Assembly (NCBI RefSeq): GCF_019925205.1
Contig: NC_083566.1
Coordinates: forward strand, 37,021,558 to 37,085,557
Length of the DNA: 64,000 bases
Source: Metopolophium dirhodum
Taxonomy: Eukaryota; Arthropoda; Insecta; Hemiptera; Aphididae
Direction: 5' to 3'
Position 1 is the stretch's first letter, and the number at the start of each line of letters is the position of its first letter. Below are positions 1 through 11,700 of the stretch, piece by piece. The position numbers and the translations under genes were made by a program. The notes under the pieces were generated by a model. That model was not told the origin of the DNA. It was given only the letters and a program-made list of their open reading frames with translations, and searched no databases.

Positions 1-1680
1 TCTTTCTCTCTCACTCTCACTCTCCCCGTCTCTGTCACTGTGTCTCTTTCCGCTTCCATCTATCTTTACTCTTTCTCTCCGTCACCCCGTCTGACCGCCC
101 GCGCTCGCATTATCCACACAATATGCCCTTCGCTTATACCTCTCGGCCAGCGTCACACGTACTCGACCCTCCCCCCCCCCCCCACCCGTACTCGCATAAC
201 CAATATATCATGATAACAGTATATATATATATATATATGAATAATATTACATACCCAACAACCCGACGCACTGTTATTTGACCGTGCGGCGGACGACGCG
301 ACGGCGGCGTCGTCGGCGAAACAACGGCGTAATAGTTTTCCGAGTTCGGTCGCTATGGCGACAATTGGTTGCAGCCGCCACTGTGCAGCCTTTATACGTC
401 GTAGCCGTATTATGGTCGCTTGTTATGTGCGTGCGTAAATGGTAGTTCCGCCGGCAGCGGCAGATCGAATTTGCGGTGGCAACAACACTCCTCCGACCAT
501 TAGATAGACTTGTCAGCCGTCCGCACGCACATGCCTCTGTGTAATGCGCGATATAGGTGTATAAATATATATATATATAATATTACATACGATCGTATGA
601 TAGTAGTAATAATAATAATAATAATATACTGTATGCTATTAGGAGGGGCGTGCGGATGTATTTATAATATATGGCACGAACGAACAAACGCGCGCGCACC
701 TGAGCTCTCAGCCGCCGGAAATAATTCAATCGGGAGAAATTTAACCGCGCACACCATAATATTATACAAATGAATAAATAATTAAGGGTGGGTAAACACA
801 CCTAACCGCACCGAGACGGCAACGAATTTTTGGATCGCCGTCCATAGTATTACGCCGAGTGTAATTTACCGTTATCAGCAGCAGTTCGCACTTCGCGCAC
901 GTATCGTCTTCGCGCACAACACACACCCACACCCACCCACACGCACACTCGAGCGCGTACGTAATAATATCTCGTCTCGGGTATTTGCGTATGTGTAGGA
1001 CATTGTAACATTATGATAATATTATTACACCATGTGCGTTGACGATAGGCGTTCGCCATATTATGTGTATAATAATATTGTCTTTGGCTCCTCGCACACC
1101 TCTCACAATCGTACAATCCAAACACGAATTCGACGATTGACGCCGAAACGCCGTCGTCGACGGCACAAACAAACCGTTCGGTTTTTTGCCGATATTCTGC
1201 AATATTATACTTACATTCGAAATCGTCGTCGTTAGACTAACGCCGACGACCTGTAGCGTGTCATCTCAACGATCACTAATTGTCTTATTATTGCGACGAA
1301 CGACGAGAAAGACAATGATATTATTGTGCGCGGATGCGTATAATAGGTGTTACGATGATAAATGTAAATAAACGTCGTGATACGTCGGTGGATATAACAC
1401 GCACTACCATTATACATAATTATTATAGGCACTCGTCTTCTCCCGATGCCTTTTTCGTGGTCAAACTCTTGCTGCACTGTTCGCGAATTGTCATTATACT
1501 ATCAAGCCAACCAATTCGTGGTGAGGGTCTTTTTTCTTACGTCGAAATTATTATACATCCAATAGACATCTTATGCGCAGAGAAGGATCTATACACTGCG
1601 CAAGTCCTGCGTGGTAGAACCTCTTACAGTCCTAAAGCACCTACTTTTCTACCGTCGAAACCATATTATAGAAACTAAAA
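1..1680. other. CpG-containing island, no gene recognised
   Basis: CT-rich start (1-85), a C-run, an (AT)n tract at 221-238 and GCG/CGT-rich DNA at 280-520 and 830-1340. The longest frame (114 codons, 1334-1678) has no recognisable domain. It may be promoter or regulatory DNA. Confidence 0.5.
349..368 (+). promoter_or_regulatory. RFX-like palindrome next to an inverted CCAAT box
   Basis: gtcgctatggcgac (349-362) is a near-perfect palindrome close to the RFX X-box form GTNRCC..RGYAAC. ATTGG (an inverted CCAAT box) follows at 364-368 in a CpG-rich island. X-box plus CCAAT pairs occur in animal promoters, but no transcript start or gene is visible. Confidence 0.25.
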
Positions 1681-2143
1681 CAAGTCTAAGAATGTCTGAT
1701 CAACAAAATCATATTTCTAAAATTTACTGAAATGTACAACTTAATCTAAGAAAAACACTGTATTTATTTATACAATTAAATGTGGCTAATATTTATTTTG
1801 TTGTAAGCTAATAACCTAAGTAGTTGATGCTGTATCAAGAATAATAAAAATTATATTTATACAACTGTAACAATGTTGATACTATACACTATTTACGAGA
1901 ATTGATAAAATGTCACTAAATTCAAAATATAATATTATTGGTTATATTATTGTTTATTTATTTCAATAAATAATGATTATTCACTTTTATCCATTTTGTC
2001 GTGCTCTTCAACTAACAATTCTGGTGTGTATCATAACTCTTAAGCAATACCATAACATGAATATCGACAGAACGCTAAGCATTTAAGGGCATCGGAGCCG
2101 GTGCGTTTTTTAGTACAAAAATAGTCTTATAGGTAAAAGTCTT

Positions 2144-2429
2144 ACAGGAAAAACTCTCACACCCTGTATAATAGTCGGATTTCGTTAATTTTTTTTTTAT
2201 AAATAAGAGAACATTTTGCAGGTAGGCAAAATCCTGATTTTCAAAATTATAATTATAGAAGCTCATATTTTAATAATGCACAATACTTGTTCTTTTTCAA
2301 ACGTATTTTCCAACCACTATTTAAAGTAAAACTAAAACTCGGCTTTCGATTCGATCTGAAAAATGTTATCTTCTTTTAAAAAAATTAATAAAATCCAACT
2401 ATTCTACAGATCATGAGAGTTTTTCCTGT
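2144..2429. repeat. inverted repeat around a small AT-rich segment
   Basis: acaggaaaaactctca (2144-2159) is the exact reverse complement of 2414-2429, with weaker similarity continuing outward. It could be the inverted arms of a decayed MITE. A TTAAGGGCATCGG stretch starts at about 2083 but has no matching partner. Confidence 0.5.
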
Positions 2430-2464
2430 GAAGTTATTTTCGTTTATATAATACACCGTATTAA

Positions 2465-2484
2465 CCCCCCCCCCCCCCCCCCCC
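2465..2484. repeat. poly-C run
   Basis: Twenty consecutive C in AT-rich DNA. Shorter G/C runs occur at 171-183, 17958, 17997, 21126 and 33898. Confidence 0.95.
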
Positions 2485-2599
2485 AATTGATATCGAGCTG
2501 TGGATAAGTGAAAAAGTATGATAATTAAGGTAGTAACCAAAATATATAATATAATTTTCAAATTTTATAGAATTTCAGAAAATTGGTATAACCTTAACA

Positions 2600-2970
2600 C
2601 GACACCCTTAACACGCGCCAATCCAGAAGTGCCGCCGTGGAAATATAATAATTTTTCGCACGATCTCTATAAAAACCATAAAGGCCGAACTGTGTAAAAA
2701 GTAAATCATTTTATTTTGGTACGACGCACTTGATAAATTATGGTTATTGGATTTATATATTAATATTGGTTATTATTTAATGTTTCCGCTCAGTTAGAAA
2801 TGTTATTAATCGCGTGTAGATTATCTAGTTATATTGTTATTAATGTTACTACCGACACAATATAACATTGAATAATAATTGTTATTGTTTTACTGATGAT
2901 AATTTATTTAATATGTATATGTTTAAATTATTTAAATTACTTTATTAATTTTAGTTGAATTCCATAGGTT
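2600..2970 (+). repeat. dispersed repeat, copy 1
   Basis: Aligns in direct orientation with 26560-26945: ccaatccagaagtgcc, a 'ggtacgacg..(t)tgataaattatgg' block, ttggatttatat, cagttagaaa(t/c)gttatt, gtagattatct and actgatgataatttattta occur in the same order and spacing. It has no open frame. It is probably an ancient transposon fragment of unknown class. Confidence 0.75.
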
Positions 2971-5900
2971 ATTATTCAGGTGTTAGGTGTATATTTTGGT
3001 TTACACATAAATGTAAATATGTTTATTTTGTATTCAGCAATTATTATTTAACTTTATTTATATCCGCATGTTAAGAACATTGTAAATTAATATTTGATCA
3101 ATTTCGAAAGATAAATAATCCTTTCATATTATACATTTATATAGTTTATTTTGTATATGTAGCATCCACTATACGATTGTTCATTTGTTTTGAATAATTA
3201 TATGTATGAATGAGTAAATAATCTACCAGGTAGGTAGATTATGATAATATTAGTAGGTACATTGTGTACAATTAATTAATTAATAAATTATCCATTAAAA
3301 TCATATTAAAGCATCTAGGTTTCACTGTTTCATTTTAAAAATGGACAATATTTATTTTGTATTGTTATTGCGTTGTGTAAACGTTAAGTTTATATGATTG
3401 ATGTAATTTATTAATAATTCACATAGTAAACAAGTATAAACAAAGTAACTTGCTGATCTTAAAAATATAAATAGTTAATATTATTTTGTCAACGAAATGC
3501 CTATACTATGGATAAGCATAATATAAAAGTGTAATCGTGTAAAACTATAATTCGACAGTAATGCGCTTAGAATCTTACATAATTATGTGAAGTAATGCTA
3601 ACGTGGTTCCACCTCTGGGCTCTGACCCTCGATTTAACCTGAAAAAAAAAGAATCTTACATAACTAATAATATATATTGTGTTTTTTTAAATATTTTATG
3701 TTGATTTTAAAAATTCAAATATTTTGCCTCGGAAGGTCTAGGTACCCGCTCAATAAAAGTCAGACAATTAATATATTAAAACAGCTTTATTTAAAAAAAT
3801 ACATGTGAGCTAATATAAATATCACCATATCGGTAGGTATTTCCTTTAGTTTCTTCTGATTTTTTTTAGATACAGCGATAATCCAGACTCCTGCAGACTT
3901 CTACATTGAAATAATTACAAACGTATATCTGCTTGAATATTTAAAAAAATAAAACGAAACGACGGTGTCTATTGGGTATGCCATTAAATCCATATTTATC
4001 TTGATCAGGCATTAAAAAATATCTGAAAATATTGATAGTATCAATACTCTGCAAATTAATAAACTATGTACATAATAACATTAACTTAAGTATTGGCTAT
4101 ACAGTATAATATCTATCAAAATAATATACAGGTACTGTGTTCGTTGTGACAAAAATATTAGGTAGAATAAATCATTATACAATTTATTTGAACAATTAGG
4201 TTTACATATTTTAATTCCATGATGTTCAAATAATGAAAAGGGACATAATGACACGTGAATATCCAGTGTTCAATTCATGATAATTAATATTCTTAGAATT
4301 TTTTTGTGCTCACCAGACACCAAGTGCACGTTGCAATCGTTTAAAAGATCGGTAATTATTACACCAAAACAGAAGGTATATAACGTTTCGATAATGTATA
4401 TAGGTAAATATTATAATATTATATCATGTTATTTAGTCAAGATAAAATATATTACGTTTGGAAATGTAATTTTTTGTTTACTCTTCCACGTTAAATGATC
4501 ATAGAAGAAAGTTTATAATTCTTATTTTCCCCCAGGGATAATGGTAATCCTTTAGAGTTTCGACTCTAATATTTTATCACATGTTCCCGATATAGTATTT
4601 CGGTTGTCAAAACTGATCCGGGAGAGGCCGATATCAATTTCGCCGGCGTTTCCACATTCTCCCTTGCACACTGGTAATGTAAATGGGTTTTTTTTTCACC
4701 CAAAACTATTTGCAACGCGAAACCGAAAAAGTGAAGTTTACTCGGATTTACGAGCCCCAAATACCATTATCCGGTTCGAAATGTTTCAATTCGAAGATAA
4801 TACCTACAGCATATAATATACATTCGAAACTTTAAATCCTAAATAATATAACATTGTAATAGTTGAACAACAAGCGAGTTGTGCGATATTTATCTTTGAT
4901 CTCCAAAGGAATTGATAGTGCTCGCAATAGACTATATAATATAATATACCGTTGAGGTTTATCGAGCGTTATGCGCATCGCAGCATACGCGCCCGTTCAT
5001 TTCGAAATCTAAATAATATGCTCGACTCGACCAAAACAGTAGGACGTTTTCCACGATATACGAGCAAGTTTATATTATAATATTATTATTATTATTATTA
5101 TTATTATTATCGCAGTGCGTACACCTCTACCTTCGGTATAGTTATTAGCTCGTAAAACGTTTTACGTTTCAGCCGTTAAACAAAACGGACACAATTCCGG
5201 TCGTTAAGTTTTTCCGCGCGTGAATTAGGACATTATCGTATATTATCGTAATAGTATAATGACATTATTTAGTTATCTAATCGTCTGAGCCCCGTGCAGG
5301 ACGAGTGCATCATCACTTCGAGGTCAGGTCGAGCAGGCGTTATTATAATAATATTATTGTCATATTATTGTGATAATAATTGTACCCAGCTGCGATTACG
5401 CAGTTCGTACTCGATAACTGCCGTAGTATTTATATTATAATAATTACGTCGTTTATAAGTATTTCGTTCCGATCATCGGAAACGGATGGCGTACAATAAT
5501 TGGATACTGCTCAGGTAACAATATTATCGCGTTTATGTTCATTTCATGGCGTTGGCTGCGAATCGCATAATGTCGTTTTACGTCCGTTTTCCCGTAGATA
5601 ATGTTATAATATTATTACGTCGATCGTTAATGGCGGCAATGACAGTATTAATGAGATTATGATTCATGACTTTCCGACTTTCACGCGTTTTCAGAATATA
5701 ACGACACTCGCGCCGAATGGACTCGAATATTATTATTATTATAACTGTTTTCAAACGATGATTTATACCGACTTTTCGAGCGAGACCAGTACAAAAAATA
5801 ATACATAACAATATTCTCTGTACGCATAATGTAGTAGCCGTATGCCCGTATATTATGTATAGTATAAATTACAGTCGAAAGACCGCACACGCCAACCGAT

Positions 5901-7499
5901 GCTCAGCTCTCGGTTTTCATTTCGTGCGGGAGATCCGACGACGAACACAATAATAATAATAATAATAATATACGATTTGTCATTTTTAAGACACGACCAC
6001 CTGCCTTGGTAGCGGTATCGTATACAATTGTATTACCGTTTCGATACGCGGGATCGGGGTAAGGTTAGGTTATAGGTTACCGCGGCACGCGAGAACCGCT
6101 GAATTCGTGAAACGACACCGGTGGAAAATATTATCTTCGATAATGGTTCTTAAATATTAGGTATATAAGATATTGTACTGTAAAAACGAAAACTTTAAAA
6201 AAAAAACAACGTGATAAATAACGTCACCTCGACGGAGGATCATATTTTCAACGCACAGACCGTCCATCAATCACTGCACCGACGACAATTATAACGGTTC
6301 GCTGTGTTTCGACCGCAGAACGATATCGGCTCGAAGGGTGGAAGGGTGTTGCGATGGCGTATAATATTTGTGAGTGCGTATGTGTGTCTGTGGAAAAAAA
6401 AGTGTAAAAAACGTCACGTCGTGTCGTTCGTTATCGGCGAAACGCTGCGCATCGCATATAGTTTTGGGTTTCAAAAGTAAGTTTTAGCGGTCCCGTTTAT
6501 TTTTTAATTTTCGCAGAATGATGAAATAATATCAAACCTCGATCGATATTATGCTCTCCTCCCACCGGGTCGAACGAATATATTCAGCGTCGCGTAGAAG
6601 CTGTTTGATTGCGACAGTTGAATATTTTACATAATATTATAATAGTGATGTTTTTTCAAACTCCTTCCAGACTGCAAATCATCAATAACTTATTTTTTTA
6701 CTGATGGTATTATATGACAGTAAAAAATAAAAACCATTTAAAAAGTATTAAACTTTTCAAAATTAATGGAAAAAAGATAAGAATCTTACACAAACAATAA
6801 AAGTGTTTTGTATCCACAGACAATATATTAATAAAATAATAATATTATATGGTTTCAAGTTTTTAAGCCGAGTATGAAAAATCGTTACTAGTAAAACGCT
6901 GGACAACCCTACGACATAATAATATCTATTATGAAATAAAGTATAAACAAATATTTTGAACAGAACTATATTTTTAAGAGATAAATAAAAATGATGCTAT
7001 TTTAATTAATATGTTATATTTTTAGGTTTTACGGAGTTATACTCAAACCGTTTTATTTCCATTTATAATCATTAAAGTTAAGGCGAGCGAAGTATCCCCA
7101 GCAGGCTATATCGTGCTCTTATCTAAACGGTAAACTTTAAATGTTAATTTAAATGAGAAACTTTGAGTAACCAAAATGTGTTATCTATACGTCAACATTT
7201 TCATAAAAATATTTTTAAGAGAGTTAAAAAAAAAATTACAATTTAAAAATTTCAACTTCCATCAAAAAATGAATTATTACGAGTAAGTTTGGTACAGTAA
7301 ATTATACGTTCATATTAATTTATTATTATAGCTTAATGCTTCACTATTGCTAGATTTCAGTGTATATATTATGTATAGAGATTAAATGAACACCATTAAA
7401 AGTTTGATACTAATTATTGTACTTAGTTATAATTGGATATTTACATAATAATATACAATATATTAAACGTAATTATTTTACTTAATATAATTATTATTA
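2971..7499. other. AT-rich desert with one GC-richer island
   Basis: 2971-4560 is AT-rich apart from the short retroposed insert. 4560-6480 is CpG-richer, with ATT/TAA microsatellites and scattered short frames of no known type. 6480-7499 is AT-rich. No gene or RNA is recognised. Confidence 0.5.
3569..3663 (+). mobile_element. very short polyA retroposed insert with 14-bp target duplication
   Basis: The 14-mer agaatcttacataa occurs at 3569-3582 and again at 3650-3663. Between them is a 67-bp insert, clearly GC-richer than the flanks (cacctctgggctctgaccct), ending in a run of A. A target duplication plus an A-tail is the signature of LINE-mediated retroposition of an RNA 3' end. I do not recognise the source RNA. 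Confidence 0.6.
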
Positions 7500-7990
7500 T
7501 TAGCTATACCCTGCGTTAGTTTCTATGCCATCCATCAGAAATTTAATTGCAAGGAAACTTGTAACAATATGTTGGTTATAAATTCGGTCGGATTTCAATA
7601 GCTTTAAACCTTCCCCGGACAACGTGGACCATTTTGTGAAATTCCGTGCGTAAATCAGTCTACTAGTTTTTTAGTTGATAGTGGACTAAGATAGAAATTT
7701 TAATTTATTGTAGAATACAGAAAATTGTATTCATTCATAATGGCTGTTTTATTATCTGTAACCAATGGCGACCAGTAAAATAAACAAAATCATTCACGAT
7801 TTCCGTGAGCCGAAACAAAATTCATATTGTGTTTTATACCGATCTATATGGGTTTAAAAACGAAACTACAAACCCGCCCCGAGCCTCAATGAATATATTG
7901 ATATAACTTTTATTGAAAACCGTTCAGTAGTTTTTGAGTCTATATAGATAGTGGACGAACAAACAACTAACAAGGCAAAAAAGACTTTCA
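7500..7990 (+). repeat. possible LINE 3'-tail-like repeat
   Basis: GC-richer stretch holding 'accgttcagtagtttttgag' and 'gtggacgaacaaacaacta', phrases typical of 3' tails of RTE-type retrotransposons, and an earlier weaker variant (cagtctactagttttttagt, gatagtggac) at about 7657. No coding frame was recognised. Confidence 0.35.
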
Positions 7991-8075
7991 TATATTTACA
8001 ATTATTGATAAGATGAAACTGTTATATTACCATGTAAAAGGAATTTGTATTCTTAAGTAATTATTGTGATGAGTA

Positions 8076-8107
8076 GGTATACTTAGCTGACGGTATACTT
8101 AGCTGAC
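8076..8107. repeat. 16-bp tandem duplication
   Basis: ggtatacttagctgac occurs twice without spacing, just left of the TTAA-bounded MITE. Confidence 0.85.
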
Positions 8108-8134
8108 GGAAATTTATTTTATATTTTTTTATAT

Positions 8135-8723
8135 TTAAGGGGATTGCAGCACACGTATTTTTCATTCGTTCTAGACCAATAAGTGGTGGTAAATTACACC
8201 CACTTCGGAATTACTAATTTTTTTTTTATACATGCATGAACTCTTTGACAAAATAATGTCTAGGCATTTTAGGAAGTTTAGTTTTCAATTTTAAAAGACC
8301 TTAAAATTAAGATTTTTCTTTCAAAAATACCATGAAATAATTGCTTTACATTTGAATTTATTTTGGGCACATCTGATTATAAATCAAAAAAGTGATTCCT
8401 GAAAAGAATAGTCTAGAAGCTTATAAATTTAACATTTTTTTTTCAAAACTACAATCGAACTTCAGTATGTATGTTTAATTTATTATCGCTTTTAGTAGTT
8501 TATACAGTAATGCAAATAAGAATATTTTCATTTTTCGCCATCTGATCCATCGACATATGTGTGCGCGTGCGAGAGTTGCATCCGGAGGCGGTATTACAGC
8601 GATTCTTGGGAACATACACTGATATTCATTTATTACTCACACACAGCTATAGCCCAAATGTTTATGTCATGTGAATTGCCTAAATATTACTCCTCAAGAC
8701 ACGATACGCTGAAGCCCCCTTAA
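8135..8723. mobile_element. TTAA-bounded MITE, piggyBac-like
   Basis: TTAA at 8135-8138 and 8720-8723 bounds a 581-bp AT-rich segment. The ends are inverted and similar: GGGGATTGCAGC on the left, and GGGGGCTTCAGC when the right end is read on the other strand. TTAA target duplication with G-rich inverted ends fits non-autonomous piggyBac-type elements. No transposase frame is present. Confidence 0.55.
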
Positions 8724-11700
8724 ATGAATATATAAATAATATACATTTAAAAAGATACTATACATTTTTATGCAATTATAAAATCGTAGGTATTCAGAGA
8801 AAAAAAACCTTAAAAAAGTGTGTGGTTTAATCCTGTATTTTATCTAAAATGTGCGGTTTTTGGATTCAATGATAATATATCAAATATAACTAATCAACTA
8901 AGCGTGTAATAACGGTACCTATTTATTTTAAAGTCGGTATGGCGATAACTACTAACATCCGCCAAACCTATTTTGTGATTGTTGACAATCACTGACGTGC
9001 GACTGAACATCAATTTCCTACAAAATATTTTCGAACGTTCCCCAATGAGGTGTATGGTATATTTGCGAATGTCAACAATCGCCGGTGAATGTCAACATAC
9101 CTACACCGATTTCGGAATTTCACAGTAACGTATTATATTATATTGAATAATAATAATAATAATAAAAAAAAAACCCTATATTTTGAATGGGATTACGAGT
9201 GTTCCGTGCTTTACATATCAATTGATCTGTGAGTATAGAAGAGGACACGTTGTTTACAAGTTCGTAAAAAAAAAAAAATAAGTCAATATCATAATAATAT
9301 ATCCCGAGATTCCACTTGTCACGTCGGCTATCTACATAACGTCATATATTACATTATTATATATAGGTACGTTTGTGGTGCGCACGACTGTCCATGTTGT
9401 CTGTGCGAAAAGGTAATTCTTATATATTTTGTACCCTCTGCCCCGGCATGGGACGCGTGTTTTTCCTGGAATTCTATTGCGGCGAACAAAATAATATCGA
9501 TTGCAAAATTTTTTTTAAAAAAATGGCGGGACGTACGACTGGCATTTGCGCAATTTTTAATCTAACCGTAAAATACTGGTAGACTACTTCTCCCCCGAAC
9601 ATATTATTATCATCATAGGTATCGCGTGCAATGTGCGTGATAATATTATACCTACTGTGGATCGTACCCGATGGCCATCTGTTGGATCGTGTGCGATACG
9701 GACAAATAGTCGAAACTCTTACGCTATATGTTGTATAATTTTCCATTTAATATAATACCGCGTACGTGGTAGTAACCGAAGGTTTAGGTACGAATCGGGC
9801 ATAGGCGTACCCGAATCGCGGCAGCAGTGTGTGCACGAGAGAGCAGTGCAAAAGTTTTACACAGCTAGACGAAAAGAAAAAAAGACGGATCTCTGGTCGC
9901 ACGAGACTGGAAAAAAGGAAGTTAACCACTAAAAGCACCGTGTAAATTATTCATGCTCGAAAAACGATAAGTCGATCGAACCGGAAATTATATTAAAACC
10001 CGTAGGTATATGTACGGACCGTGAAAAACGTGTACGAGCTAATGCGGTTTCGATGCGTGTTCTTATAATATGATGATGTCACTGCGGTTTTCGACCGAAC
10101 CTTTGAAAACAAAATCACGTATTTTTTCTTTCCTTTTAAAGTCGCTAAACCTGCAAATTCAACGAATTATCGAAAGCTACAAATTATACCCAAACACTAT
10201 TCTTTTTCTGGTTCGTTTATACGATTTAATTACTTATTTTGAAAATAGAGTACCAATACAGTCATCGATTTTCCCCAATGAACGAAATAGCTGACGGTTA
10301 TTAAACAGTCATCGCATTGTGAATATAATATTCTAGTAACTAATTTTGGTACATTGCATTTAATGTTTTAAAAGTATATTAATATTGTTAAATATACTCG
10401 ATTTAGGCAATAGGAAGTAAGAAAACCTAACTAAACCGTGATTGTAAACGTAGTTAATGTGTTAAAAAATGTGATAAAAAGTGGGCACAAATTCATTAAA
10501 TTATATTGTATATTTGATAGTTTAAATTATTTAGACATTAATATTTATATTATAAATTATTTAAATCTCATTGTCGTACATTTATGTAGCCAAGAATATT
10601 TTTTTTAATGATCTAAAAACATTATTTACTTACTTAATTAAATTGTGTTTTGATATATATTATACTTGTAAATCTTTATAATTTATAAGACATTTAAACG
10701 AAAAATGCGATACCTATACGTTTGAATGCGCGTCTTACTGATCGGTTGTCAAAGAGCTTTCGTTGTAATCTAATATAAACCTGACCCGTCAAGACCCTCG
10801 TTTCGATTTAGTTGACACATAAATAGTTGAATGTTTCAACCGTAGGTATACACCTATCAAATACATAGCTTAATAATAATGTCAAGATCCAAGGAAAAAA
10901 ATCATCCTTAACATTTCAAAGCAACTATAGGTAGGCACTAGACTAACAAAAGTTACCACACAATAGAGTAAGAAACTATATTATTATAATGACGTGCAGG
11001 AGTCGGGAGAATTCGTTTATGGTTTTCATTATTAATATTATTTTTTTTTTTTTTAGAGAGAAGGAAAATTACTATGATTTCCATTGCATTTTGTCTAGTG
11101 GTTCGTAATAATACTCTTACACTAAATCTAACTAATTTGAACCTGCCCCTATTACTTTCATAGAAACGCTCTCTACGGTGGTGCTCCAAACTTCGGAGTT
11201 GTATAGTTGCATGGCAAAGTGCTCAAACAATAAACCGACCTTTCATCATTTTTAATAAAGGATCACGCGTACGTATTCATGTTCAAGATCTGCGGGATAA
11301 ATTTTTCAACGCCACCACAAAGAATGCAATTTACAATTTAAATTTTTACATCCCGGGTTCCATACTATTACGGAACAATAGAATTAATATGTAGGTGCAA
11401 TGTGCATACGTGTATTTTCCTATCTGAAGGCAAGTAAAGTTGATTTCTATTCATACACACTACACGTTACTAACCATTCTTTAGAAATAACTGCAGTTTT
11501 GGCACATGACAATAATTTATTATGTATACATACACCCACTAGAATTGTGCATAATTTAGATTCATTAAATTTAAGGAAGACAGTAAAAAATTAAAACGTT
11601 TAAATTAAATAATAATCACGGACATTTTTTAACTATAAATATTATAAATAAATTTTCACAAACTCTTGAAGCGAATAATATTTATTACATATTACGACGT

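Noticed and set aside
1334..1678. 114-codon plus-strand frame
   Set aside because: No recognisable domain. I considered a small nuclear RNA gene at 1540-1680 but could not fit any known fold or conserved sequence.
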